From a virus, in IMG/VR virus record IMGVR_UViG_3300049215_000077, positions 1 to 57,824 of that record: 57,824 nucleotides of DNA; one strand, given 5' to 3'. Made by a program: the position numbers and the translations under genes. Of the stretch, positions 22,333 through 30,180 are shown piece after piece. Each line of letters starts with the position of its first letter. Position 1 is the first letter of the stretch. Under the pieces are notes generated by a model. The model was not told the DNA's origin. It saw only the letters and a list, made by a program, of their open reading frames with translations, and did not search any database.

Positions 22333-23235
22333 CTATCCTGCGATCGCGATTTTGACCTGCGCTGACGTGTTGCGCAGTTCACGCTCCATGTGAGAGACCG
22401 CCAAGCGAATCGCTGCCAGCTTGTCAGCCATCACGCCGGCACGCTCCGGACAGACCTTGTTGGCGACGATGCACTCGCCGTTACGCCAGCCGGCCGCGAC
22501 CATCCCGGCGATTGTCTCTATCTTTCGCTCCATCGTCCGAAGCGTGGCGACGTCGCCGGCGCTGACGACGGGTGCGCTCTCACCGAACAGATCCTCGGCA
22601 GTGGTGCCCTGCAGGATGGCGTCGGCGGCATTGCGCACCGCCTTCCATCCTTGGAGCTCGCCGCGATTTATCATTTGCACAAGCCGCAGCTGGTCGGCGT
22701 GTCGATCGAGACGCGCAACCTCAAGCGCCTGTTGCCGGTCAAGGTGACCACTTTCGACCATGCGCGCGATCGCCGGCGCGAGGTTCAAGAGCGAGAGGCG
22801 CCACCGCACGCGGAACGGCGACAAGCCGAGTCGCTGCGCAACATCCTCAGGCGAAAGGTCGAAGTCCGCCGCGAACTGAGCGAAGGCGTGCGCTTCCTCA
22901 AGCGGCTGTAGATCGGCGCGGGCCATGTTCTCGATGATCTGCCGGGCGCGCACGTGTGCTGGCGGCGTGTTCTTGTCCACGACCTCACAGTCGATGTACG
23001 CGAACTTGCGGAGGCCTCGCCGAACGAGGATGCCGTGAGCACGCCACCGCCGCTCACCGGCTTCGATGTAGAACCGGCCGCGGCCGTGCGGTCGCAACGT
23101 GATTGGCTGGATAAGCCCATCGGCCGCAGCAATCGTGTCAGCCAGTAGCTCGAGCTCGGCCGCGTCGAATATCTTGCGCGGCTGGTTCGGATCGGGATCG
23201 ATCTTGCCGATCGGGATGCGACGGCGCCGGCTCAT
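22333..23235 (-). CDS. ParB/RepB/Spo0J family protein
   Basis: 300 residues. The N-terminal ParB domain has I..DPNQPRKIFD, DGLIQPITLRP and the CTP/nuclease-type motif EAGERRWRA (about 58-66). It is followed by IIENMARADLQPLEEAHAF and a helix-turn-helix (LSPEDVAQRLGLSPFRVRW). This is a full ParB core. No ParA or clear parS is seen. Possible roles: phage genome segregation as a plasmid, or gene regulation. Overlaps the next upstream gene by 4 bases. Confidence 0.9.
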   Translation of the reverse strand: MSRRRRIPIGKIDPDPNQPRKIFDAAELELLADTIAAADGLIQPITLRPHGRGRFYIEAGERRWRAHGILVRRGLRKFAYIDCEVVDKNTPPAHVRARQIIENMARADLQPLEEAHAFAQFAADFDLSPEDVAQRLGLSPFRVRWRLSLLNLAPAIARMVESGHLDRQQALEVARLDRHADQLRLVQMINRGELQGWKAVRNAADAILQGTTAEDLFGESAPVVSAGDVATLRTMERKIETIAGMVAAGWRNGECIVANKVCPERAGVMADKLAAIRLAVSHMERELRNTSAQVKIAIAG

Positions 23236-23504
23236 GATGACGCTCTTATCGCGGCAACGAGGCGTTCAAAGTCGCTGATCGCGCTCGGCCCCATGAGCAT
23301 GATTGCGGTTTTGCGATCGGGCACAGCCGCAAGCTGGCGCGTGATGCGGTCCGTATGGAATTGCTTCACTTCGATGTAGAGATCGAAGTCAGGCAGGTAA
23401 AAGTCCAACGTCGTCGGGTCGGACCGATCTCGTTCTGGACGCGTGAAGTCGATATCCGCGCTCCGCAGCAAGTTCGCCATCTGCTTTTCAAGTCGGCAAG
23501 TCAT
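23232..23504 (-). CDS. Small PD-(D/E)XK nuclease-like protein
   Basis: 90 residues. TLDFYLPDFDLYIEVKQFHT (about 32-51) fits the D...ExK core of the PD-(D/E)XK fold: Asp in LDFYLP, then IEVK. The N-terminal helix with LEKQMANLL matches Vsr/Holliday-resolvase-like small nucleases. It may cut or repair DNA; the target is unknown. Coupled to the ParB-like gene. Confidence 0.75.
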   Translation of the reverse strand: MTCRLEKQMANLLRSADIDFTRPERDRSDPTTLDFYLPDFDLYIEVKQFHTDRITRQLAAVPDRKTAIMLMGPSAISDFERLVAAIRASS

Positions 23505-23782
23505 CGCATCTTCCCCTCGATCATTGCGACCACGCCGCGAGCACGGGCCAGGCGCGCGTCGAAACCCGGTGTGGCGTATGGTGACGGCGATCCGTGCTTC
23601 ACGATGTCGACCAGCACCGTGTGCGCAGCGGTAAGCACCGAACTCTGTTCGGCGATCGTCGCGTTCGCGGCTGCAAGCTGCGCTTCGAGGTTGCCCTTGG
23701 CGATCGACAGCTTGACCGGCAACGGCAGGTCCGACTCGTCGACCAGCCGGTCGATCGCGTCGGCAGCGGGATCACGCGCCAT
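23501..23782 (-). CDS. Coiled-coil hypothetical protein (93 aa)
   Basis: A mostly helical protein (KLSIAKGNLEAQLAAANATI). It resembles the protein at 11164-11454 in layout (long helix, then H.VL..I and a short GF.ARLA tail). Overlaps its neighbours; function unknown. Confidence 0.72.
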   Translation of the reverse strand: MARDPAADAIDRLVDESDLPLPVKLSIAKGNLEAQLAAANATIAEQSSVLTAAHTVLVDIVKHGSPSPYATPGFDARLARARGVVAMIEGKMR

Positions 23783-24146
23783 TGTCGCCTCCGTATGTGG
23801 CTATGGTGCACGCGTTGCCGTCGTCGTCTTTGTCGAGAGTCGCGGGATCGACCGAGCCGTCGTCGTGGTCATAGTCGAAGACCTTGATGACAAGGCCGAG
23901 AGGCGTTTCAACCTCTTGGACCACGCCGCCAGAGACGCGGACTTTCACGATCGGCGCATCTTCGCAGTTGATGCGCTCGCACAGCGCGTCGATTTCTGAC
24001 GGCTGGAGGATCGACAGCGTGCCACCGTCGCTGGCTATGTCATCCTCTGGCCCGCGTTCCTCTTGGGCGAGCGCGAGACGTTGCCAGTAGCGCAAGGCTG
24101 CAAGCACTGTGGCGAGCTCGCGGCTGTCGAGTGTGTGCACGCTCAT
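23772..24146 (-). CDS. Hypothetical protein (124 aa)
   Basis: Start at 24146 (MSVHTLDSRELATVL) behind a GAGGGG site. The N-terminal helix ELATVLAALRYWQRLALAQE and the acidic C-terminal half (VFDYDHDDGSVDPATLDKDD) are the only notable features. The SRELATVLAALRYWQ pattern is common in alphaproteobacterial phage proteins. No function known. Confidence 0.72.
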   Translation of the reverse strand: MSVHTLDSRELATVLAALRYWQRLALAQEERGPEDDIASDGGTLSILQPSEIDALCERINCEDAPIVKVRVSGGVVQEVETPLGLVIKVFDYDHDDGSVDPATLDKDDDGNACTIATYGGDNGA

Positions 24147-24153
24147 GTTCCCC

Positions 24154-24654
24154 TCACGCGTACTTTTCTTCGCCGAACAGAATGGCTTGAAGGAAGGCAT
24201 CGGCGCATGGCGCGTCGGTGTTGTCCTCAATGACCTGGCTGAACTGATGCGGAAATATCAGCGCCATTGCGGTGAGACCAGCTTCAAGCTTGGCGCGATT
24301 GATGATGTGCGATTTGAGTGCGCCGGAAGCCAAGTTCTTGCTGGTCGTCACGTCCCAATCAGCGCCGGCGCCGAACAGCGCCTCACACGCCGATCCATCA
24401 TCGTAGAACCATTGAAAGGCGTTTTCGTCAGCGACTTCGATGATCTCGATTTGGAGGCCGTCGTTATCGTAGAACTCCGGCATCGCGTACCAGTGGACGC
24501 CGTTCGTCTTCGGCGGTTCAGCATCGCGCGCCTTGTAGAAGACACCCCAACACCATCCGCCTTTGCTGGCAGTGGTAACCGGGTCGCCACTCTCGATTGC
24601 CGAGATTATCATGTTGGCGATGCGATCGGCCGGGATTTCAAGTTCGATCTTCAT
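24154..24654 (-). CDS. Hypothetical protein (166 aa)
   Basis: Start at 24654 (MKIELEIPADRIANMI), with a 4-base overlap with the methyltransferase-like gene. Internal GGWCWGVFYKARDAEPP, a DDGSACEALFGAG-type helix and a late FPHQFSQVIEDNTDAPCADA suggest one compact alpha/beta domain of a known phage type. Function unknown. Confidence 0.78.
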   Translation of the reverse strand: MKIELEIPADRIANMIISAIESGDPVTTASKGGWCWGVFYKARDAEPPKTNGVHWYAMPEFYDNDGLQIEIIEVADENAFQWFYDDGSACEALFGAGADWDVTTSKNLASGALKSHIINRAKLEAGLTAMALIFPHQFSQVIEDNTDAPCADAFLQAILFGEEKYA

Positions 24655-25265
24655 TGCGGTAGTCCTCCCCATTGTTCGGCCATCGCGTCTGCGATGCCGG
24701 GAAAAAATCGGCTGCGCTCTTTCCACCGATCGGGACCGGGCGACGCGTGATGCACGCGCGGCACGCGGCCACTGACCACGTTCGTCGGCTTGAGCGGCGG
24801 CAGGTTCTTGAGCCAGAAGCATGTGCGCTTCGTCTCACCGTGACCGAACTGCCACGGCTGCACTGACTGCGCAGGCTCGACGTAATTTTGGATCAGCGCC
24901 TTGGCGTGCCGGTGCATCACCGGGTTCTCGACACAGATCCTCTCGATCGGCGCGTTGAGGAAGGCCGAGAACAGCGCGCAGCCGTCGCGGAGCTCGCATT
25001 GCATTTGGTCGGCGGTCTTGCCCGGAGGCGGTGCGGACAGCCAGCGCACGCCGCTGTTGCAAAGCCGGGTGCACGGAGGGTGAGCGACCATCAACAGGTC
25101 CCAACCGTCGTGGAGCAAGTCGCGGGCATCGCCGACGATGTGCTTGTTGTTGCGATCGGCGGCCGGCAACAGGTCACACGACCATGCGTCGTGACCCCGT
25201 GCCGCGAACGCGCGCCGCACGGTGCCGGAGAATTCGCAGGCGACCAGCACGCGCATTGGGTTCAT
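24651..25265 (-). CDS. Short C5-cytosine methyltransferase-like protein
   Basis: 204 residues. VLVACEFSGTVRRAFAARGH is a motif I-like start, HPPCTRLCNSGVRW carries the Pro-Cys of motif IV, and ICVENPV matches the ENV/ENP of motif VI. The target-recognition region and later motifs are too short for a normal C5-methyltransferase. Such short forms are common in phages and may be inactive, or bind cofactor without methylating. No cognate restriction enzyme is seen. Confidence 0.78.
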   Translation of the reverse strand: MNPMRVLVACEFSGTVRRAFAARGHDAWSCDLLPAADRNNKHIVGDARDLLHDGWDLLMVAHPPCTRLCNSGVRWLSAPPPGKTADQMQCELRDGCALFSAFLNAPIERICVENPVMHRHAKALIQNYVEPAQSVQPWQFGHGETKRTCFWLKNLPPLKPTNVVSGRVPRVHHASPGPDRWKERSRFFPGIADAMAEQWGGLPQ

Positions 25266-25603
25266 GACGCGGCTCCCGCAGCGAACATGGCGCGCGCCTG
25301 TTCGTGGCGCTGCACGATCGCTAGAGCGAGCGTCGGCAACTCGCCCTCGCGCTGCGCGTCAAGGAACGTCCGGCCGGTGAAGCCGATCGTCCACCCGGCA
25401 AGGCATTTCCAGTGCGGATGCGGCTTTGACCAAAAGCTGAAATGCGTGTCGCCGGTCAGGCCGGTAGCATCGGCAATCGCGACCTGTATGCGGTATGACG
25501 TGAGGAATTGCGTCAGGCCACGATGCGAGCGCCGGGCGATGTATCCGACAAGGTACGCGCGGCCGTCTGTGTGTTTCGCGGTGATCTCGTAGCGGGTGCT
25601 CAT
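25262..25603 (-). CDS. Hypothetical protein (113 aa)
   Basis: Alpha/beta-looking protein: YEITAKHTDGRAYLVGYIAR, then FLTSYRIQVAIADATGL, and a Trp-rich FSFWSKPHPHWKCLAGW. No motif known to me. Overlaps the methyltransferase-like gene by 4 bases. Confidence 0.7.
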   Translation of the reverse strand: MSTRYEITAKHTDGRAYLVGYIARRSHRGLTQFLTSYRIQVAIADATGLTGDTHFSFWSKPHPHWKCLAGWTIGFTGRTFLDAQREGELPTLALAIVQRHEQARAMFAAGAAS

Positions 25604-25605
25604 GG

Positions 25606-26151
25606 TCAGGCCTCAATGAGCTCGAGCACGCGCTGCGCGTCGGCGCCGCCGTCTGACAACACGTCCGCCATTTGCTCGCTGTTCACGCGATCGGCGAGCG
25701 CAATCCGCTTGCGGATCAGCCCGGCCAGACGGTCGCGGTTGAAGCGCCGCGACGGCACCGGCATGTGCCCGCGGTCATAGACCTCGCGGCTCACTTCGAG
25801 TGTTTCGAGCGACGGCGAGTAAAAGAGCTTCACGCGCTTCGATGACATGGCGAGCACGATGAACTCGCGCTGGCCGTTGCCGACCACCGGATGGTCGACC
25901 AAATAGAGCGACACGTATTGGAGCTCGGTGACGGCAACGAGCTCCGGTTCGACATAGACGCGCGGCGCAAAGTCCGCGCTGGTTGACACGTTCACGATCG
26001 CGGGCTTGGCCGCGGGCACTGACGGTGCTGCCGGCGCGAGCGAAACGGCGGCAACCATTGTGCCGAGCATCGCCTTGCGGGCGCGCATCGTCTCCCAAGC
26101 CTTGCGGGCAGCGGCGGAGCGATCGACGGTTTTGATGGCGAGTGCGGTCAT
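25606..26151 (-). CDS. Hypothetical protein (181 aa)
   Basis: A basic N-terminal helix with a hydrophobic stretch (MLGTMVAAVSLAPAAP) that may be a weak signal or membrane segment. A folded region follows with YLVDHPVVGNGQREFIVLAM and a C-terminal helix. No family recognised. Overlaps the next upstream gene by 4 bases. Confidence 0.7.
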   Translation of the reverse strand: MTALAIKTVDRSAAARKAWETMRARKAMLGTMVAAVSLAPAAPSVPAAKPAIVNVSTSADFAPRVYVEPELVAVTELQYVSLYLVDHPVVGNGQREFIVLAMSSKRVKLFYSPSLETLEVSREVYDRGHMPVPSRRFNRDRLAGLIRKRIALADRVNSEQMADVLSDGGADAQRVLELIEA

Positions 26152-26390
26152 GACGCCACCGCATCGTCAGCGCAGATGATCGTGCACATGCTGTACGTGC
26201 CGAATGGCTTGAACTGCTCGACGCCTTCCCACAGCGAAATGCCGCGGCGCACTGTTTTGCCGTGCACGTTGACGGTCACGGTCTTTTCGGTGCGGGCCAG
26301 GATCGAAAACGAGAAGATGCAATCGTGGTCGCCGATCGACCGGGTTGCGTAGGTCTTTCCGACCTCGAACTTATTGGAGTTGCTGGACAT
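26148..26390 (-). CDS. First gene of second leftward operon (80 aa)
   Basis: ATG 26390 follows a GGGAGAA site. The protein (NKFEVGKTYATRSIGDHDCI, FSILARTEKTVTV, RRGISLWEGVEQFKPFG) looks like a small beta-rich domain. Its promoter carries the repressor operator, so it is silent in lysogeny and early on induction. Function unknown. Confidence 0.78.
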   Translation of the reverse strand: MSSNSNKFEVGKTYATRSIGDHDCIFSFSILARTEKTVTVNVHGKTVRRGISLWEGVEQFKPFGTYSMCTIICADDAVAS

Positions 26391-26425
26391 TTCGTTCTCC
26401 CTCGACAGGTGGGCCACGAGCCCGT

Positions 26426-26467
26426 TTGGATATGTCCAAGAATAGGAAATTGTTTCCGGTATTGCAA
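26426..26467 (-). promoter_or_regulatory. Second leftward promoter with repressor operator
   Basis: On the minus strand a -35 TTGCAA (26462-26467) and a -10 TATTCT (26439-26444) are 17 bases apart. The palindrome TTGGATATGTCCAA (26426-26439) overlaps the downstream edge of the -10. This places the second leftward operon under the same control as the lysogeny switch. Confidence 0.8.
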
Positions 26468-26989
26468 CTCAATTCGACCGGATGCAACCACTGCGGGCCG
26501 AATCACTTGGCGTTGGATCGGCTCCAAAGGCCAAAATCAGTCAAGAGGAACCTGTAAGTGTGCCATATCGTTGGGCATTTTCTCTCGGTTATTTTCCTAC
26601 ACGAAATCAGCAGGTTATCCCCAAGGCCGGTTTTCATCACGAAAATGTGATGTTGACATTTGGCACAAACTGGCACACGGAACTCACGCGCGCGGACGCA
26701 CTACTGTCCAGAAGTCCGAAGCGAGACGGGTGCGAGCCGAAAGGCGAGCGCACCACCGGTCTTCCCCGACCAAGCCTCTCGGTGGTTCTCCATAGAGCCA
26801 CCCGAAAAATCCGAAAATCCGTGAGCCGATTACCCGGGCGCCACAGAAAGCGCGCGGACTGTCGCCGCGCTCTCAGAATGGCGAGTTGTGCCCGTTTCTC
26901 ACCGGCTCACGAACGAGACGGCGAAAAGTGACGCCGCCTGTTCTGTCACCGCCTCGCGCGAACCGCGTAACCATTTGCAGGCCGCGTTC
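26468..26989. other. 522-base intergenic region, possible control region or origin
   Basis: No convincing gene is seen. It is less GC-rich than its surroundings in the first half. It contains a DnaA-box-like TTATCCCCA (26615-26623), an inverted repeat CATCAC-GAAAAT-GTGATG (26635-26652) followed at once by TTGACA (26653), and three GTGCCA/TGGCAC copies between 26559 and 26676. It could hold the rightward promoter for the ParB-like gene, an origin, or both. Confidence 0.4.
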
Positions 26990-27568
26990 ATGGTCAACGT
27001 CTTCGACGACAAGCGCGACATCGACAGCCTGACGCCGGATCCTCAGAATCCGAAGCGTCACCCGGAAAGTCAGATCGCCAATATCGCGGCGACGATCAAG
27101 CAGTTCGGCTACATCAACAAGATCGTCATCCGCGGCACCGGCATGATGATCGGTGGTCACGCCACCCGCGATGCGTTGAAGCGCAACGGCACAACCGGCG
27201 AGATCGAAGTCCGCGTCGTCGAGGGGCTCACCGAAGCGCAGTACCACGCGCTGATGCTGGCGCTGAACAAGCTGCCGGATGGTGGCTCTTACGACAACGC
27301 GCTCCTGGCCGAGCTCTTGCGCGAAGTCACCACCGCAGGAATCGACGCTGGCGATCTCGGCTACTCCGACAAGGAGCGGGATCGTTTGCTCGAAGGCGAC
27401 GATGAGCTCGAAGTCAGAGAGATCGAGACCTCTGAGGTTGACGACGAATTCTGGATTTCAGTGCGTGGACCGCTCAAGCATCAGGCAGCGGCGCTTCGCG
27501 CACTCGAAACCGCGATGAAGCCGCTCGATGGAGTCACCGTCGACCTCGGCACGATCGCATTAGGCTGA
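26990..27568 (+). CDS. ParB N-domain-like protein
   Basis: 192 residues from ATG 26990. DPQNPKRHPESQIANIAATI, FGYINKIVIRGTGMMIGGH and the VRVVEGLTEAQYHALMLALN segment are the hallmarks of the short ParB-like domain often linked to phage DNA-modification or regulatory proteins. The C-terminal part is acidic (EGDDELEVREIE). No DNA methylase is fused. It starts the rightward block at 27 kb. Confidence 0.87.
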   Translation: MVNVFDDKRDIDSLTPDPQNPKRHPESQIANIAATIKQFGYINKIVIRGTGMMIGGHATRDALKRNGTTGEIEVRVVEGLTEAQYHALMLALNKLPDGGSYDNALLAELLREVTTAGIDAGDLGYSDKERDRLLEGDDELEVREIETSEVDDEFWISVRGPLKHQAAALRALETAMKPLDGVTVDLGTIALG

Positions 27569-27578
27569 GGGGAGAGTC

Positions 27579-27785
27579 ATGGCGTCCGAGCGTGGCAAGG
27601 TGAAGTTCTTCAACGAGGCAAAGGGCTACGGGTTCATCGTCCGCGAGGATGGCGGTGGCGACGTGTTCGTGCACCGCACCGATCTGCCATCGAGTCTCAA
27701 TATGCTGGTCGAAAACAGCGCCGTGACCTTCGAGGTTGAGAACACGAAACGCGGTCTCCGCGCGGTCAACATCGCACTGGCGTGA
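27579..27785 (+). CDS. Cold-shock (CspA-family) protein
   Basis: 68 residues with RNP1 KGYGFIV and RNP2 VFVHRT, the two RNA-binding motifs of the five-stranded cold-shock fold, at full normal length. It should bind single-stranded RNA or DNA and could help translation of phage mRNA. It sits 10 bases after the ParB-like gene behind a GAGG site. Confidence 0.95.
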   Translation: MASERGKVKFFNEAKGYGFIVREDGGGDVFVHRTDLPSSLNMLVENSAVTFEVENTKRGLRAVNIALA

Positions 27786-27788
27786 TCC

Positions 27789-28409
27789 GTGGCGTTCGCC
27801 GGCACGCGCGATGCGAAAAAGGTTGACAACAACCCGCAAGCATTCGCGGCCAAGGTCGATATCCGACGCCGCGTCTTAGCGGGAGTTGGCACGCGCGATG
27901 CGCGAGTGTTCGATGGCTTTGCCGGCGCCGGCGAGCTCTACGCCGCGGTGTGGAAAGACGCTGCCGCTTACACGGGCTGCGATCTGAAATATCAGCCGAT
28001 GCGTGGCGACGTCCGGCTCATGTTCGCGGCCGATAACCGGCGTGTGCTGCGCAGTCTCGACTTGTCGGCGTTCAACGTGTTCGATCTCGACGCCTACGGC
28101 TCACCGTGGGAACAAGCCTTGATCGTCGCGGCCAGGCGCAAGGTCGCTGCCGGCGAACGCATCGGGTTCACGATCACTGAGGGCGGCGGCATCCCGTACA
28201 AGGCGAACATCGTGCCCGCGCCTGTGGCAATTCTCGCGCGGCTCAAGCCCGGCATCGTCGGACTGAACCGCAAGATGGAAACGATCGTGGAGCGGTGTCT
28301 GATCGGCGTCGCGCAGCGCATGAACTGCACGATCGAGAAACGATGGCAGGCGCGCGGTAAGACCGGCGCCGCGATGGTCTACGTCGGCGCGGTGATGGTC
28401 GGAGCGTAA
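27789..28409 (+). CDS. SAM-dependent methyltransferase-like protein (Trm1-like motifs)
   Basis: 206 residues. VFDGFAGAGELYAAVW is a methyltransferase motif I. NVFDLDAYGSPWEQAL resembles the D-D-(P/A)-(Y/F)-G-S-P motif IV of tRNA guanine-26 methyltransferase Trm1 and related enzymes. The enzyme is shorter than Trm1. Substrate unknown; tRNA, other RNA and DNA are all possible. Confidence 0.72.
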   Translation: MAFAGTRDAKKVDNNPQAFAAKVDIRRRVLAGVGTRDARVFDGFAGAGELYAAVWKDAAAYTGCDLKYQPMRGDVRLMFAADNRRVLRSLDLSAFNVFDLDAYGSPWEQALIVAARRKVAAGERIGFTITEGGGIPYKANIVPAPVAILARLKPGIVGLNRKMETIVERCLIGVAQRMNCTIEKRWQARGKTGAAMVYVGAVMVGA

Positions 28410-28411
28410 TC

Positions 28412-28597
28412 GTGAATCGTCAACAGGCCGCAGAATTCGTTCACGCGCTGAATATGATTCAGCCTCACGTCTCGCCGCTGTTGTTCGGCAACCTCGCTGG
28501 TTGTGATGCGGTCCGCGTCATCACGGCGATCGCGAACAACCAAGCGACTTGCGACGTCAAGACGACGGCTACCGCCCAATCGGCGGCGCAGCCATAG
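28412..28597 (+). CDS. Small hypothetical protein (61 aa)
   Basis: GTG start 2 bases after the previous stop. Product MNRQQAAEFVHALNMIQPHV then an Ala/Thr-rich tail. It overlaps the convergent gene end at 28569-28597. Moderate coding support from coupling only. Confidence 0.55.
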   Translation: MNRQQAAEFVHALNMIQPHVSPLLFGNLAGCDAVRVITAIANNQATCDVKTTATAQSAAQP

Positions 28598-28790
28598 CGA
28601 TCGCCGCGTTCGCGGTGCGCTTGTTTTGATCCACGTCCTTTGCGAGCTCGGTGACCAATCGTGAAAGCTCGATCATGTCTTCGATGACCGCGCTCTGGAA
28701 TGCGTGATATTCGCTAGTGCTGCCGGTGGCCTGTTGCTTGAACGCTTCCCATCGCTTCGTGATCTGCTCGGCCTTGGTGGCGATGCTCAT
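28569..28790 (-). CDS. Small helical protein (73 aa)
   Basis: The ATG at 28790 has a GAGGCG site; a TTG at 28802 overlapping the upstream stop is the alternative. The product is one long helix (AFQSAVIEDMIELSRLVTEL). Follows the radical SAM gene in the same transcript. Function unknown. Confidence 0.65.
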   Translation of the reverse strand: MSIATKAEQITKRWEAFKQQATGSTSEYHAFQSAVIEDMIELSRLVTELAKDVDQNKRTANAAIAMAAPPIGR

Positions 28791-28798
28791 GACGCGCC

Positions 28799-29569
28799 TC
28801 AATGATGCTGCGGGACTCGCAGCGGATTATGATAGCCACGCGGAAGGAACGGCTGCAAATCTTTCTTGATGTAGTGCGCGTTGCCGTAGTGTTGCAGCTT
28901 GTCGATCATCCGCAGCGTGTAATCCTTCCAGTCGGTTGTCCGCGTGATGTTGTTATAGTTGACGCGCCCGACCTTATAGAGATCGACGAATTCGTGAGTG
29001 GCGTCCACGATCGCGAGCGACGCGTCAACGTCGAGCGTCGGTTCCAGCGACACCCACGTGAAGATCCCGCGCCGGCGGAACGCCTTGAGCGCAGCGATAC
29101 GATCGTCAGGTAGTGCAGCGCCACGTTCCCACGTGTCGGAGAACACGGGATCGAGCGACGTGAGCGTGCACGCATAAGCGTCGTGTGACGGTCTGAACAA
29201 TTCGATGTCGCGCAGTGCGCGCGTGCCGCCCTTCGATAGTGCGCAGATCGCGAAGCCGTGCTCGATCAAGATTTCCCAACACCGCCGCGTCGGCTCGGTG
29301 TCGAGCGGGTGATACGGGTCGCTGGTGAACGAGATCATCACCTGATGACCGGACTTGCCGTCGCGCTGCATCTTCGCCGCGTCACGCCGTAGCGTGTCGA
29401 GATAGCCAGGCTTGAGGATTGCGCCGGCGTCGAAGGTCTTGCGATCGGGCTGACCGGGAATTCGTGGAACGTAGCAATAGGCGCACTTATGGCCGCAGCC
29501 GTAATACGGGTTTGCAGCCCAAGGCGAGTATTCGCCGGCCTGTCCCTTCGGTTCATAGATTGTCGGCAT
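28799..29569 (-). CDS. Radical SAM protein (SplB-like)
   Basis: 256 residues. GCGHKCAYCYVP is the CxxxCxYC iron-sulfur/SAM motif (residues about 25-35). Following segments (VMISFTSDPYHPLDTEPT, FTWVSLEPTLDVDASLAIV) match the SPL-like radical SAM group that includes spore photoproduct lyase relatives of non-sporing bacteria. The phage copy may repair or modify nucleic acid; the substrate is unknown. Transcribed away from the terminase. Confidence 0.9.
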   Translation of the reverse strand: MPTIYEPKGQAGEYSPWAANPYYGCGHKCAYCYVPRIPGQPDRKTFDAGAILKPGYLDTLRRDAAKMQRDGKSGHQVMISFTSDPYHPLDTEPTRRCWEILIEHGFAICALSKGGTRALRDIELFRPSHDAYACTLTSLDPVFSDTWERGAALPDDRIAALKAFRRRGIFTWVSLEPTLDVDASLAIVDATHEFVDLYKVGRVNYNNITRTTDWKDYTLRMIDKLQHYGNAHYIKKDLQPFLPRGYHNPLRVPQHH

Positions 29570-29661
29570 AGTCTTCCCCTGTGTTGAGTCGCGATTGTAG
29601 TTGAAAACGTAGGTATTCGCGACGAAAAACGAAGTCTTGGGGATTAATCGGGATCAGCTTT

Positions 29662-30180
29662 ATGCCGAAAGAAAAGAATTCGCCGAGCGAAGATCAGTCT
29701 AGTGCTGATACAGGGCGACCGCGCAAGGAACTTGATCTTCAACTATTGGCAATCCTAGCGGAAGCTGGCGCGTCACAGGCTGAAATCGCTGCGATGATCT
29801 CAAGCCAGGCGCTAAAGCTTGGCGGCGAGCCGATCGACTTGCGGACGGTCAAGCGCCGACTGAAAGAGCCGGAATACCACGAGGCTTGGGAGAACGGCGT
29901 GAACGTCGGCAAGGCGAAGCTGCGGCTGCAGATGGTCAAGCAATCGAAGCTGATGAATTCCGCTGGCGTGTCGATGGCGCAGTTCCTCGCGATCAACTGG
30001 CTCGGCATGACCAGCCGCTCCGTCGAACACAGCGGTCGCATTGATAGCTCGGTCGAGGTGTCGAGTGCTCGCGAACGTGTCAATCGAAAACTCGACTCAC
30101 TCGCCGAACGCATCGCGGGCCGAGTGGCTGGCATCGCTGCCTCAGCCGGAGCGGACCGCGCTCCTGCAGTCGCTCAGTGA
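29662..30180 (+). CDS. terS: Terminase small subunit (candidate)
   Basis: 172 residues with an N-terminal HTH-like stretch (LLAILAEAGASQAEIAAMIS) and a following RTVKRRLKEPEYHEAWENG, then a helical region. Position directly before the large terminase, with a 116-base overlap, supports terS. It would recognise the packaging site. Confidence 0.78.
   Translation: MPKEKNSPSEDQSSADTGRPRKELDLQLLAILAEAGASQAEIAAMISSQALKLGGEPIDLRTVKRRLKEPEYHEAWENGVNVGKAKLRLQMVKQSKLMNSAGVSMAQFLAINWLGMTSRSVEHSGRIDSSVEVSSARERVNRKLDSLAERIAGRVAGIAASAGADRAPAVAQ

Noticed and set aside
26482-26931. 149-codon plus-strand ORF in the 26.5-27 kb gap
   Set aside because: No ribosome site, basic low-quality composition, no motif; the region is better seen as regulatory.
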